Positions 53,489 to 61,264 are shown, counted from the stretch's first letter. The stretch is DNA of 64,000 nt from Halobacillus yeomjeoni (GCF_020171525.1 NZ_JAIVAI010000006.1:62001-126000), one strand, 5' to 3'. Notes: generated by a model not told the origin, from the letters alone. A program made the numbers and translations.

Positions 53489-53662
53489 ATGAAGGAGGAT
53501 GCAAACAAAGTAGAACTTACAGGGGACTGGGAGGAAATAGCCGTGTATGCTTCCGAGAACCACTGTAGCAAAGAATTGTTCAAGCAATGGCTGGATAACA
53601 AAAAATACACTAAAAAAAATTCTCCGCACTTAAAAATTGTGAAAACAATTCATTCCGAATGA
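53489..53662 (+). CDS. Small 57-residue protein of unknown function
   Basis: A strong site (AGGAGGG, 7-8 bases before ATG) begins a 57-codon frame: charged, helical-looking, with DWEEIAVYASENHCSKELFKQWLDNKKY and a basic C-terminal half (KKNSPHLKIVKTIHSE). No signal peptide or membrane segment; one cysteine. I do not recognise a family. It has its own promoter-like TTGACA with an operator-like site and lies between the TetR and GGDEF genes. The codon pattern and strong site make it a convincing gene. It might be a small regulator or partner of the GGDEF proteins (inference). Confidence 0.72.
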   Translation: MKEDANKVELTGDWEEIAVYASENHCSKELFKQWLDNKKYTKKNSPHLKIVKTIHSE

Positions 53663-53712
53663 ACACTCCTTTTACAGTTATGTTCCTACTCAATACAGGA
53701 TACGAAAATTTC

Positions 53713-53820
53713 TTAATCATCAATAAGCTCCACGCCTCTCTGAATTCGAGTCACCTTTTCGTGGTCTTCTGACTCAAAATTAATATCGCCGTTACACACT
53801 AGCAGCGCTTTATCATCCAT
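53713..53820 (-). CDS. Possible 35-residue small protein
   Basis: Minus-strand frame ATG to TAA encoding MDDKALLVCNGDINFESEDH and a further 15 residues (EKVTRIQRGVELIDD). It is acidic and compact, but the only ribosome-site candidate is a weak AAGTGAG very close to the ATG. No family known. Its upstream region overlaps operator-like site 3, so it would be divergent from the GGDEF gene. Chance is possible. Confidence 0.3.
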   Translation of the reverse strand: MDDKALLVCNGDINFESEDHEKVTRIQRGVELIDD

Positions 53821-53830
53821 GCTCACTTAA

Positions 53831-53846
53831 ACAACCGACCGTTCGT
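53831..53846 (+). promoter_or_regulatory. Operator-like site 3 upstream of the GGDEF gene
   Basis: ACAACCGACCGTTCGT matches the reverse of site 1 at 13 of 16 positions. It lies just upstream of TACTAT (53857-53862), a possible -10, and 45 bases before the GTG start of the GGDEF gene, so it would cover the -35 region. Confidence 0.55.
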
Positions 53847-53890
53847 TTTTTAAACGTACTATACCTTACTTAGAAAGAGGGGGGAGTCTA

Positions 53891-55009
53891 GTGATTGGAG
53901 ATTTTATCATCAACGCATCCATCCTGGTGACGTTTTTGTTCATCTACTTTCAGCTCCTACAAACGTCATTCATCAAAAAACAGAAAAAAATGACAAAAAC
54001 GATTTTTATAGGGGTAGCTGGCGGCATTCTTACGCTTCTTCTCATGACATTCTCCATTCAAGCCAATGACACCACCATTATCGACTTAAGGCATATTCCT
54101 CTGCTTATCTCCACCATTTTCGGAGGATGGCTGTCTCTTTTCATCACTTGGTTCGCAAATATTACTATACGATTTTCAATGGGAATCACCCCCTCTTCAA
54201 TTTCTAATCTCATAGGGATGACTCTTATTTCGCTGGCTTACCTTGCGATTCATTTCAAAGTCCATAATCTGTGGAAAAAAACATTTTTAATGATTCTTAC
54301 TTCCAATACTATTTTTTTGATTTTGACGTATTCCTTGATTCCAGACAAAGTCTATTTCATACAGCTGAACTTGATTTTTTGGCCTACGCTTTTCGGAGCA
54401 GGATTTTTCACTGTTTACCTTTTTGATTTCATGAAGAAAATCCACCACAAATATGATGAGTATGAAAAGTTTGCTGTCAGGGATCCATTAACAGGACTAT
54501 TTAATATTCGTAAATTTGATGAAAAGATGAATGAATTGACTCAAGGGAAAGAAATGATGCCTTTCGCTTTGATGGTCATCGATATCGATTATTTTAAAAA
54601 CATCAATGATACGTATGGTCACCCGAACGGCGACATGGTTCTCGCACAGCTTGGCAGACTGCTTCAGGATTCATGCGGGACCACCAATTTCGTTTTTCGG
54701 AACGGAGGAGAGGAGTTTACCATCATCATGCCGGAATGTCTCCATCACTCGGCTAAAGCGGTGGCGGAGAAATTAAGAAAATCGATTGCGGATCATCGTT
54801 TTGCAATCGATCATGAAAGAAAATACATCACTTTGACCGTTTCGATCGGGGTTGCCCTCTTCCCATATTCATCAAAAAACACAGACGGATTGTACAAACT
54901 TGCTGACCTGGCATTGTATGAAGCCAAAAACAGCGGTAGAAATCAAGTGAAAATCTCCCACCCTGGAGCTGATTCAGTTCCATTGAAAATGCAGGCATCC
55001 AGTAAATAG
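53891..55009 (+). CDS. Membrane diguanylate cyclase (5TM-type sensor plus GGDEF)
   Basis: Makes cyclic di-GMP from two GTP. Residues 1-190 form five to six membrane helices resembling the 5TMR-LYT type of sensor (IIDLRHIPLLISTIFGGWLSLFITWFANITIRFSMG). Residues about 200-365 are a GGDEF domain: DPLTGLFNIRKFDEKM, DIDYFKNINDTYGHPNGDMVL and the catalytic RNGGEEF. The catalytic residues are intact; no RxxD inhibition site is seen before GGEEF, so product feedback may be missing. The start is GTG at 53891 after GAGGGGGGAG. It lies behind operator-like site 3 and 80 bases before a GGDEF-EAL gene. Confidence 0.93.
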   Translation: MIGDFIINASILVTFLFIYFQLLQTSFIKKQKKMTKTIFIGVAGGILTLLLMTFSIQANDTTIIDLRHIPLLISTIFGGWLSLFITWFANITIRFSMGITPSSISNLIGMTLISLAYLAIHFKVHNLWKKTFLMILTSNTIFLILTYSLIPDKVYFIQLNLIFWPTLFGAGFFTVYLFDFMKKIHHKYDEYEKFAVRDPLTGLFNIRKFDEKMNELTQGKEMMPFALMVIDIDYFKNINDTYGHPNGDMVLAQLGRLLQDSCGTTNFVFRNGGEEFTIIMPECLHHSAKAVAEKLRKSIADHRFAIDHERKYITLTVSIGVALFPYSSKNTDGLYKLADLALYEAKNSGRNQVKISHPGADSVPLKMQASSK

Positions 55010-55043
55010 AACTCCAGCTTATGAACGGTTCGCTCTTCGATTG

Positions 55044-55053
55044 TTCGACAAAA
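55044..55053 (-). promoter_or_regulatory. Possible Spo0A box upstream of the GGDEF-EAL gene
   Basis: TTCGACAAAA on the plus strand is the complement of TTTTGTCGAA, matching the Spo0A-box consensus over ten bases. It is 37 bases before the TTG start of the GGDEF-EAL gene in an 80-base gap. A longer match than the one at 19017, but binding is unproven. Confidence 0.4.
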
Positions 55054-55089
55054 CCCCTACCCGATCAGAGGTAGAAAGGAGTGTTGACC

Positions 55090-57549
55090 TTGGAAATGTC
55101 TCTAGCACACAATACGGCCTTACTTTTGCTTTCACTATCGTTAGGTATCTTGACTTCTTATGTATCTCTCTTTTTTGCTAAACGAGCAATTTTCATGGGA
55201 CAGTTGGAACGTGTTGCTTGGTTGATTGGTCGTGCTATCGGTTTCAGCGGTGTCGTCTGGCTGATTCACTTTCTCGTGATGATCGTTTATGGAATGAAGA
55301 TGGCCATCACAGATCGTCCTATTATTTTATTCACAAGCGTAGGTGCTTCTGCACTCTTCAGTTTTTCTGCATTTTACTTGATGAGTTCGAAAAAAAGCTT
55401 CAAAGGCCAAACGATTATATCGACAGCTTTGCTTACATCCAGCATCTATGTCATCAACTTCTTTTGTGAAAAATCTGTAAACCTGCCTGCTCTGTACACG
55501 CTTTTCCCGGAAGTCGCCATTCCACTTTTCTTTTTAACCACAGGGACCATTTATATGGCACTGCGCATCTTTTTCATTTATACCAAGGAAAAAGACAAAC
55601 GAAAATTCGGATGGATGACTGCGTTAATGATCGGTCTGACTATTTTCAGTTTTAATGTCATACGGACTGGGACAGTGAATTATGATATGAATGGTACTCC
55701 TTTTCCGGTTACCGGGGTGATCGCCATCAATGAAAATTCACTGATTTTCTTATTGTTCCTAGGGTTGTTTACCATGATGAGTTTGATGGTTTCCATCCTC
55801 AGCTTCGAAAAAAAACTCGACCATACCAAAGGCAAGTCCAAGTTTGCGAATCAAATGTATCAATCGATTATTCATGCGGCGAACGATGGGGTCTTCACCG
55901 TAAACCCTGAAGGAAAAATCCTTTCTTGGAATCAATCCGCTGAACGAATCTTCGGTTACAAACAATCAGAAATTGTCCACTCTCAAATCAGCAAGATCAT
56001 CAATTCAACGATGGAAGAAGTCTGCCAAATGAGACAAAAGTCAAAGCAGAAAGCATCCGGGGATTTTTCTTCTGCGGGTACCATTGAACTGGTCGGAAAG
56101 CATTCAGTCAATGGTGAATTCCCCATCGAAGTCTCGATTTCAACGATTGAGTCGGAAGAAGGATATGTGTACACCGCAATCATCCGGGACATAACCGAAC
56201 GTGAGATGAACAAACAAAAAATCGAAGCTTTAGTGTATACCGATCCATTAACTGAACTTCCCAACCGCCGTTTGATCCAGGAACACCTGGCTTCATTGAT
56301 CGAAGATACCGAAACACGGGACAGGCAGATTTCCGTCATGTTCATCGACTTGGATAAGTTCAAACACGTCAACGATATTCACGGACATAGAGTTGGAGAC
56401 AAATTGTTAATTGAGATCGCTTCAAGAGTACGGGCATGCTTAAAGGATGAAGGCATGATCGGACGGCTTGGTGGCGACGAGTTTCTTGTCATCCTCCCCA
56501 ACACCACCCCATTTGAATCAAAAAGCATCGCCAAGAAAATCATTGATGCCATTAACCTTCCTGTCGAAATCGAAGGGGCTGAGTTGTTCGTATCCTGTTC
56601 AGTCGGCATCAGTCTTTTCCCGGAAGACGGGTCTACAGCAGGCGAATTGATGAAGCATGCAGATACGGCCATGTATAAATCCAAACAATCCGGCGGGACC
56701 CAGTCCTGTTTTTACACCAACGAAATGGAGCAGAAAATTTCCAGGAAAGTTTTATTGGAATCAGGTCTTCGCAGAGCTTTAGAAAGAAACGAAATGAAGG
56801 TCTATTACCAACCCCAAGTCGACAGAGATGGTAAAGGTATCATCGGAGTTGAAGCCTTATTGAGGTGGACACATCCAGAGCTTGGGAATATACCCCCTTC
56901 GGAATTCATACCAATCGCTGAAGAAACGAAGCTCATCATCCCGATTGGTGAATGGGTGCTGGAACAAACCTGTCTGCAGCTAAAGGAATGGAACGATAAA
57001 GGAATTGTTATCAATCGGATAGCTGTGAACATCTCGACCATACAATTTCATAACACAGGTTTCGTGCAGATGGTCAGGAGAAAAATCCACAGCCACAAGC
57101 TTCCCCCTTCAAGCTTTGAATTGGAAATCACAGAAAGTGTAATCCAAGATTCCTTTACGGCGATCCCGATTATGAAAGAAATTAAAGCGATTGGCTGCAA
57201 GTTATCGCTTGATGACTTCGGTACAGGATATTCTTCTTTGCGGTATTTGAAAGATTTCCCACTGGATACGTTAAAAATTGATAAGTCGTTCATCCAAACC
57301 GTTTTATTCAGTGAAAAAGATCAGGCGATAGTGGATACGATTATCAATATGGCGGCACAGTTAGGTTTGAAAGTCATTGCAGAAGGTGTGGAAACGGAGG
57401 ATCAACTGGAATACTTAAAAAAGAATATCAATATTGGATATCAAGGGTACTTGTTCAGCCCGCCCATGGACGCAGGTAATATTACGACCAGTATGATTTT
57501 TACTGAAGTAAAGGGCAGTCAAAGTATGATTAGAGAAGACCATTCATAA
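55090..57549 (+). CDS. Membrane PAS-GGDEF-EAL protein (c-di-GMP turnover)
   Basis: An 819-residue protein that may make and/or break cyclic di-GMP. Residues 1-250 contain seven helices with a weak likeness to MHYT sensors: WLIHFLVMIVYGM stands where MHYT proteins have a MHF-type motif, so metal binding is doubtful. A PAS domain follows (about 258-375; IIHAANDGVFTVNPEGKILSWNQSAERIFG). Then comes GGDEF (about 380-545) with intact RLGGDEFLVI, and EAL (about 555-805) with VEALLRW, NISTIQF, ELEITESVI, LDDFGTGYSSL, KIDKSFI and AEGVET, all needed for phosphodiesterase activity. TTG at 55090 is chosen, 8 bases after AAGGAG; ATG 55096 is an alternative. Confidence 0.92.
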   Translation: MEMSLAHNTALLLLSLSLGILTSYVSLFFAKRAIFMGQLERVAWLIGRAIGFSGVVWLIHFLVMIVYGMKMAITDRPIILFTSVGASALFSFSAFYLMSSKKSFKGQTIISTALLTSSIYVINFFCEKSVNLPALYTLFPEVAIPLFFLTTGTIYMALRIFFIYTKEKDKRKFGWMTALMIGLTIFSFNVIRTGTVNYDMNGTPFPVTGVIAINENSLIFLLFLGLFTMMSLMVSILSFEKKLDHTKGKSKFANQMYQSIIHAANDGVFTVNPEGKILSWNQSAERIFGYKQSEIVHSQISKIINSTMEEVCQMRQKSKQKASGDFSSAGTIELVGKHSVNGEFPIEVSISTIESEEGYVYTAIIRDITEREMNKQKIEALVYTDPLTELPNRRLIQEHLASLIEDTETRDRQISVMFIDLDKFKHVNDIHGHRVGDKLLIEIASRVRACLKDEGMIGRLGGDEFLVILPNTTPFESKSIAKKIIDAINLPVEIEGAELFVSCSVGISLFPEDGSTAGELMKHADTAMYKSKQSGGTQSCFYTNEMEQKISRKVLLESGLRRALERNEMKVYYQPQVDRDGKGIIGVEALLRWTHPELGNIPPSEFIPIAEETKLIIPIGEWVLEQTCLQLKEWNDKGIVINRIAVNISTIQFHNTGFVQMVRRKIHSHKLPPSSFELEITESVIQDSFTAIPIMKEIKAIGCKLSLDDFGTGYSSLRYLKDFPLDTLKIDKSFIQTVLFSEKDQAIVDTIINMAAQLGLKVIAEGVETEDQLEYLKKNINIGYQGYLFSPPMDAGNITTSMIFTEVKGSQSMIREDHS

Positions 57550-57560
57550 AATAAACTAAC

Positions 57561-57596
57561 AAAAGCGCCTGTAGAACAATCTACAAGCGCTTTTTC
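57561..57596. terminator. Bidirectional terminator after GGDEF-EAL gene
   Basis: Stem AAAGCGC-TGTAGA / TCTACA-GCGCTTT with a four-base loop and flanking A and T runs, between convergent genes. Confidence 0.9.
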
Positions 57597-58333
57597 TATT
57601 TCAACGTCTTTTTCAAACGCCGATTGACTTTGAATAAAAAGTATCGGACACGTTCCCATTGACTCGGTTCAGGAATCCTTCTCCCCAGCCCTTCATCTTT
57701 CGTATACTTGCATGGATTACAAAGACCACATGGTTCGCCACGTTTATTAGGTGTGTGACAGAACCAGGTTTGTTCCATGATATGAGAATACCCACGCTGC
57801 TTAGCGCTTTCTTCCATCTGCAATTTCGTAATTCTCAACAAAGGGAACCTATACTTCTTAAATATCACGAATGCAGGATGAGAAGGTTCATCGACAACTT
57901 TATAATAGAAGTCATCGCCGTCTTCGACTTTAACGACATCATTTTCAATCATGCCCTGGACTTTGTCGTCATGGTGGACAGAGAGTTCCAGCGTATCCAT
58001 ATCGACGGACTCAGCATATCTCCCCAGCCAGTCATATTGATCACCCAGTCGGAATTCCTGTTGCAGTTTTTTATATTCCTCTGTGAATGCTGGATCTCGA
58101 GGTATATCTTCTTTCTTTATCTTTATTGTAGGTAATATCCGCTCTTCTGCTTCTGGAACTTTTTCAATAATCATACTTTTGATTTTTTCCATGGTCTCCC
58201 ATTCCTTCTCCGTGGAAGGGCGCACGGGATCAAAAACATAATACGGCTGGATCGTCTTCTTTTGATCCAACACCAAGTTCAGAACCCGGTACGTCGAGTC
58301 CCAGCCGCCTGTCCAAAGTACATCATTTGCCAT
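57596..58333 (-). CDS. QueC-like PP-loop ATPase protein, orphan
   Basis: A 245-residue cytoplasmic protein starting MANDVLWTGGWDSTYRVLNL. TGGWDST is a PP-loop (SGGxDS-type) motif with Thr in place of the first Ser. A cluster CHTPNKRGEPCGLCNPC near residue 205 resembles the zinc site of QueC (7-cyano-7-deazaguanine synthase). No queD, queE or queF lies nearby, and the middle part does not look like standard QueC, so activity on another substrate is possible. AGGAGG lies 8 bases before ATG 58333. It is convergent with the c-di-GMP genes and follows tagO on the same strand. Confidence 0.7.
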   Translation of the reverse strand: MANDVLWTGGWDSTYRVLNLVLDQKKTIQPYYVFDPVRPSTEKEWETMEKIKSMIIEKVPEAEERILPTIKIKKEDIPRDPAFTEEYKKLQQEFRLGDQYDWLGRYAESVDMDTLELSVHHDDKVQGMIENDVVKVEDGDDFYYKVVDEPSHPAFVIFKKYRFPLLRITKLQMEESAKQRGYSHIMEQTWFCHTPNKRGEPCGLCNPCKYTKDEGLGRRIPEPSQWERVRYFLFKVNRRLKKTLK

Positions 58334-58436
58334 AACCGTGACCTCCTGATATGTATTCTTCTGTTTACTACCATTCCCTATAAGTCTGCCTATAGTCAGA
58401 GTTTTCATAGGTCTTTACCTTCTGAGAGTAACATAA

Positions 58437-58466
58437 AAAAACAGTCAGAAGAAATCTGACTGTTTT
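58437..58466 (-). terminator. Terminator of tagO
   Basis: Perfect arms AAAACAGTCAGA and TCTGACTGTTTT with a five-base loop; the stem starts at the tagO stop codon and a T run follows on the minus strand. Confidence 0.9.
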
Positions 58467-59553
58467 ACGCTTTTTCTTTTTCCTGTGATTTTTTCTCATT
58501 TTTTGAGATCAAATTGATCAACGGTCGTTTGCCTTTGTAAACTACACCTGTCATTTCCGCGAACAAATGGAGCATCAGCAGTAAAATGAAGGTGATGATC
58601 AATGATATTCCAAATGACGTTAGTGAAAAAAGAATCGCAAGCAGGCCGAACAAAGCACTGTAGCCATAAAGAATCAATACTGTCGTGCGATGACTGAACC
58701 CTGCCGCTAAAATTTGATAATGAATGTGCTTGTTATCCGGCATCATGATTTTCTGCTTGTTGATAATTCGACGTAAGATGGAAAACAGCGTATCAAATAC
58801 CGGAACGGCAAGAACAATGATTGGAATGACAAAACTGAACAGCGTCACATTTTTGAAAAGACCGACCATGGAAATGACAGCCATGGAATAACCGAGGAAC
58901 AAGGAACCAGTGTCCCCCATATAAATTTTGGCCGGGTAGAAATTGTGGAACAAGAAACCAAGGTTACTACCGATAAGGACGACGCACAAGTACACGATGG
59001 TCACTTGAGGTTCCAGGGCCAAAGCCATGACGGATATGCTGATCAGGGAGATAGTTGATACCCCTGTAGCGAGTCCGTCCAACCCGTCGATCAGGTTGAT
59101 TGCGTTCGTAATCCCCAGTATCCATAAAAAAGTGAACAGGATACTGATAAAATCATTCAATGGAACCATTCCGATAAAAGGAATACTGATTATATCTATT
59201 TTCAATCCTGAGATGATCAGCACTCCGGCTGCAGTCACTTGACCAGCCAGTTTAAAAATCGGTCGAATTTGATAACGGTCATCGAATAAACCAGTCAGTA
59301 CGATTATGACCGCACCGATGCATATCGGAATGAAATAAGGCATCTCCGGCCGGATATAAATCATACCTGCAACGACACCACCGAAGATGGCTAAGCCCCC
59401 CATACGGGGAGTGATCTCCGTGTGAATCTTTCTCAATTCCGGATAGTCCATCATCTTCCATTTGGCTGCCAGCTTTATTACTGGAAAGACCAGCAAATAG
59501 CTGACGAGCATGGATAATGCGATAGCTATTGCGATATCCAAATATATATTCAT
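58465..59553 (-). CDS. tagO: Undecaprenyl-phosphate GlcNAc-1-phosphate transferase
   Basis: Loads GlcNAc-1-phosphate on undecaprenyl phosphate, starting wall teichoic acid or secondary polymer linkage units, in the membrane. It is polytopic (about 11 helices) with MraY/WecA family motifs: HTEITPRMGGLAIFGG, LTGLFDDR (Mg-binding Asp), NAINLIDGLDGLA, YMGDTGSLFLGY and PDNKHIHYQIL. Length 362 matches TagO/WecA. AGGTAGG precedes the ATG by about 5-8 bases. It supplies the acceptor for the TagA proteins at 39.1 and 44.1 kb. The cytoplasmic C-terminal tail is Lys/Glu-rich. Confidence 0.95.
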   Translation of the reverse strand: MNIYLDIAIAIALSMLVSYLLVFPVIKLAAKWKMMDYPELRKIHTEITPRMGGLAIFGGVVAGMIYIRPEMPYFIPICIGAVIIVLTGLFDDRYQIRPIFKLAGQVTAAGVLIISGLKIDIISIPFIGMVPLNDFISILFTFLWILGITNAINLIDGLDGLATGVSTISLISISVMALALEPQVTIVYLCVVLIGSNLGFLFHNFYPAKIYMGDTGSLFLGYSMAVISMVGLFKNVTLFSFVIPIIVLAVPVFDTLFSILRRIINKQKIMMPDNKHIHYQILAAGFSHRTTVLILYGYSALFGLLAILFSLTSFGISLIITFILLLMLHLFAEMTGVVYKGKRPLINLISKNEKKSQEKEKA

Positions 59554-59598
59554 AGAATCCTACCTTACTTTTTTAAGTCATAACATTTACGCGCATTC

Positions 59599-59607
59599 AT
59601 TATATCA
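59599..59607 (-). promoter_or_regulatory. Extended -10 promoter element of tagO
   Basis: TGATATAAT on the minus strand, a perfect TATAAT with extended TGn, about 45 bases upstream of the tagO start. The -35 is weak, as in the capsule operon promoter. Confidence 0.55.
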
Positions 59608-59928
59608 TACAGAATGAGAGAATAAGTCGTACCTAATCTTTATTTTTCCCTTGTTTTGGTGAACAAAACGTACTACATGAAAAACAAGCAGCAGTACATT
59701 CCATACAAACCATTAACTGGTAATGACTGCTATATGTTGCAAATAACAATGTTTTTAAGTTTGTTATATTTAACACTTTCCAATCAAAAGCATTGAAAGT
59801 ATTCATTCAGTATCTGAAAAGGACTGACAATAAGAGAAACCATAGCAAACGCAATACATAGTTAAAAGAAAAATCCAGGCGACTGATATTCAGTCGCCTG
59901 GATTTATTTATGTCTATTCATGAGGTTA
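59608..59928. other. Intergenic stretch between tagO and a small ORF
   Basis: About 320 AT-rich bases; apart from the terminator at 59871-59905 I see no gene or clear motif. Confidence 0.4.
59871..59905 (-). terminator. Strong terminator after the 36-residue ORF
   Basis: Perfect 15-base arms (AAATCCAGGCGACTG and complement) with a five-base loop, 24 bases past the stop of the small minus-strand gene. Confidence 0.9.
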
Positions 59929-60039
59929 TTATTGTTGGAGTTGTTCAATCAAATGATCTATGACTTCGCGAGAGGACAACAATTCGGAGTTTTCTGTTCG
60001 TTGAATGATATTTTCCAATACTTCTTTTAAGTTTTCCAT
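59929..60039 (-). CDS. 36-residue small protein, perhaps Spo0E-like
   Basis: Minus-strand frame starting MENLKEVLENIIQRTEN and ending SSREVIDHLIEQLQQ. AAAGGTGG lies about 7 bases before the ATG and a strong terminator follows, so it is probably expressed. The helical sequence with SREVIDHLI recalls the SQELDxLI signature of Spo0E-type aspartyl-phosphate phosphatases, but the spacing is off by one and the protein is shorter than usual (about 50-85 residues). No other family suggested itself. It lies near sinR/sinI. Confidence 0.6.
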   Translation of the reverse strand: MENLKEVLENIIQRTENSELLSSREVIDHLIEQLQQ

Positions 60040-60263
60040 TCGCCCCACCTTTTCTGTTTAAATCCTATACTCCCTATTTACTTAAATCTTCGATCCTAAA
60101 CGGCTTTTTCTGACGGTTTTTTTATGTAGACAGAAACAGCTTTGTCCTAATAATATAGTAAAATGTTAACTTTGTATAGAACTTTTTGTCATGTATTATC
60201 ATAATTTGGAATTATCATAGTATATGATTCTTATAAAAAAACGTGAAAATCATAGGCATAATA

Positions 60264-60298
60264 AAAACCCGACTCTGGATTAACCAAAATCAGGCTTT
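60264..60298 (-). terminator. Terminator of the sinR-like operon
   Basis: On the minus strand a G-U-containing stem (AAGCCTGA / TCGGGTT with an inner GG/CC) is followed by TTTTATTATG, just at the stop of the 192-residue gene. Confidence 0.7.
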
Positions 60299-60875
60299 AT
60301 CTTGTAAAATAATTCCCTTTATCCCTCATGGCCCATGTCCGCTCCATATACTTCAGCTGATAGCCTTCATAATCAAAGCGATGTATGTGTTTTTGTATGA
60401 CTTCGATTCCTTCATGATGACACGTAAAGAATATTACGACTGGATGAAGTAAAGAATCATAAAAGAAAATCGGATTCAAACTCCTCCTGACTTCTCCGAA
60501 GTTCCAATACCCGAACAGTTTCAACTTCCTGATCCATTCGTCATCTACAATACTTTCAGGAACCACACTCGCTCCTTCTTCTGAATAAGAACAGAGGTGA
60601 TGATAGCAGACAGCTGCCTGCATGTACGAAAAAGGGGATTCATCCCCTTCAATGGCGCACAACGGTTTTAGTATGGCTCGAGATGGTGATTGTGCATAGA
60701 CTTTCCCTTCGCTGCTGTGGATACTCCACCCTTCTTTGAGCCTGATTTGTGAAAATTGGTCGAGCAGAATTCCTAAGTCGCAGATAATATGAGGCTCACT
60801 ATGGTAAGGGGGGCGGTTCTTTATATAGATATTCTCTTTTGTTGAATCTTTAGTGAACATTACTTTCCCTTCCAT
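60297..60875 (-). CDS. Unknown 192-residue protein cotranscribed with sinR/sinI
   Basis: A cytoplasmic-looking protein without signal peptide, membrane helix or known motif. Features seen: KNRPPYHSEPHIICDLG near residue 20, YMQAAVCYHHLCSYSEE near 85, a tryptophan/aromatic-rich stretch KLKLFGYWNFGEVRRSLNPIFFYDSLLHP near 115-145, and HHEGIEVIQKHIHRFDYEGYQLKYMERTWAM at the end. There are many His and Tyr residues. AGGGGGGAG lies 4-6 bases before the ATG. It is 17 bases after the sinI-like gene, so it belongs to the same operon and may be an accessory regulator or output (inference). Confidence 0.8.
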   Translation of the reverse strand: MEGKVMFTKDSTKENIYIKNRPPYHSEPHIICDLGILLDQFSQIRLKEGWSIHSSEGKVYAQSPSRAILKPLCAIEGDESPFSYMQAAVCYHHLCSYSEEGASVVPESIVDDEWIRKLKLFGYWNFGEVRRSLNPIFFYDSLLHPVVIFFTCHHEGIEVIQKHIHRFDYEGYQLKYMERTWAMRDKGNYFTR

Positions 60876-60892
60876 TCCACTCCCCCCTTAAA

Positions 60893-61009
60893 TTACTTAC
60901 ATTTACTCAATAAAGTCTTAAGCTCCTCAATGCTGTATCCAAGGTTCTTCGCCTCCTTGATCAAAGTCACCCATTCTTCATCCATCTGTTTTGACTCATC
61001 ATGATCCAT
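60893..61009 (-). CDS. sinI: SinI-like anti-repressor (38 residues)
   Basis: A very short protein with the SinI dimerisation helix-turn-helix DEEWVTLIKEAKNLGYSIEELKTLLSK (residues 10-36), which in Bacillus binds SinR and frees it from DNA. The upstream gene encodes a SinR-type DNA-binding protein, with 27 bases between, and GAGAGG precedes the ATG. In B. subtilis SinI lies before SinR; here the order is reversed and both are in one unit. The neighbouring regulator lacks the separate SinI-binding tail of B. subtilis SinR, so how they interact is open. Confidence 0.85.
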   Translation of the reverse strand: MDHDESKQMDEEWVTLIKEAKNLGYSIEELKTLLSKCK

Positions 61010-61036
61010 AGAGATATCCTCTCTTTCTTCAAGGAA

Positions 61037-61264
61037 TCATTTCACATCGCTTTCTTCTTCCATCTTAAAGGAAACCAGATCTTCCAAAGGGACTTCCAGT
61101 GTCTTTGATAATTTGCTCATGATGATGAGAGACGGATTCTTTTGGACCCCTCTTTCAATATTACTGATGTATGACTTAGATACTTTGGATCTTTTAGCTA
61201 ATTCATTGACTGAAAATCCTTTTCCCAACCTCAAAACCCTCAACCTTTGACCTATCGTTGTCAT
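61037..61264 (-). CDS. sinR: SinR-like Xre-family regulator (short form)
   Basis: A 75-residue protein that is almost only a helix-turn-helix: MTTIGQRLRVLRLGKGFSVNELAKRSKVSKSYISNIERGVQKNPSLIIMSKLSKTLEVPLEDL. The pattern SKSYISNIERGxxxNPS is very close to the N-terminal domain of SinR (KSYLSSIERNxQTNPS), the master biofilm repressor. The C-terminal SinI-like dimerisation domain of SinR (about 40 residues) is missing and the protein ends with a short acidic tail; the separate sinI-like gene follows. ATG 61264 has GGCGGTGA upstream; GTG 61279 is an alternative. GTTCTTT boxes lie upstream. Confidence 0.85.
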   Translation of the reverse strand: MTTIGQRLRVLRLGKGFSVNELAKRSKVSKSYISNIERGVQKNPSLIIMSKLSKTLEVPLEDLVSFKMEEESDVK

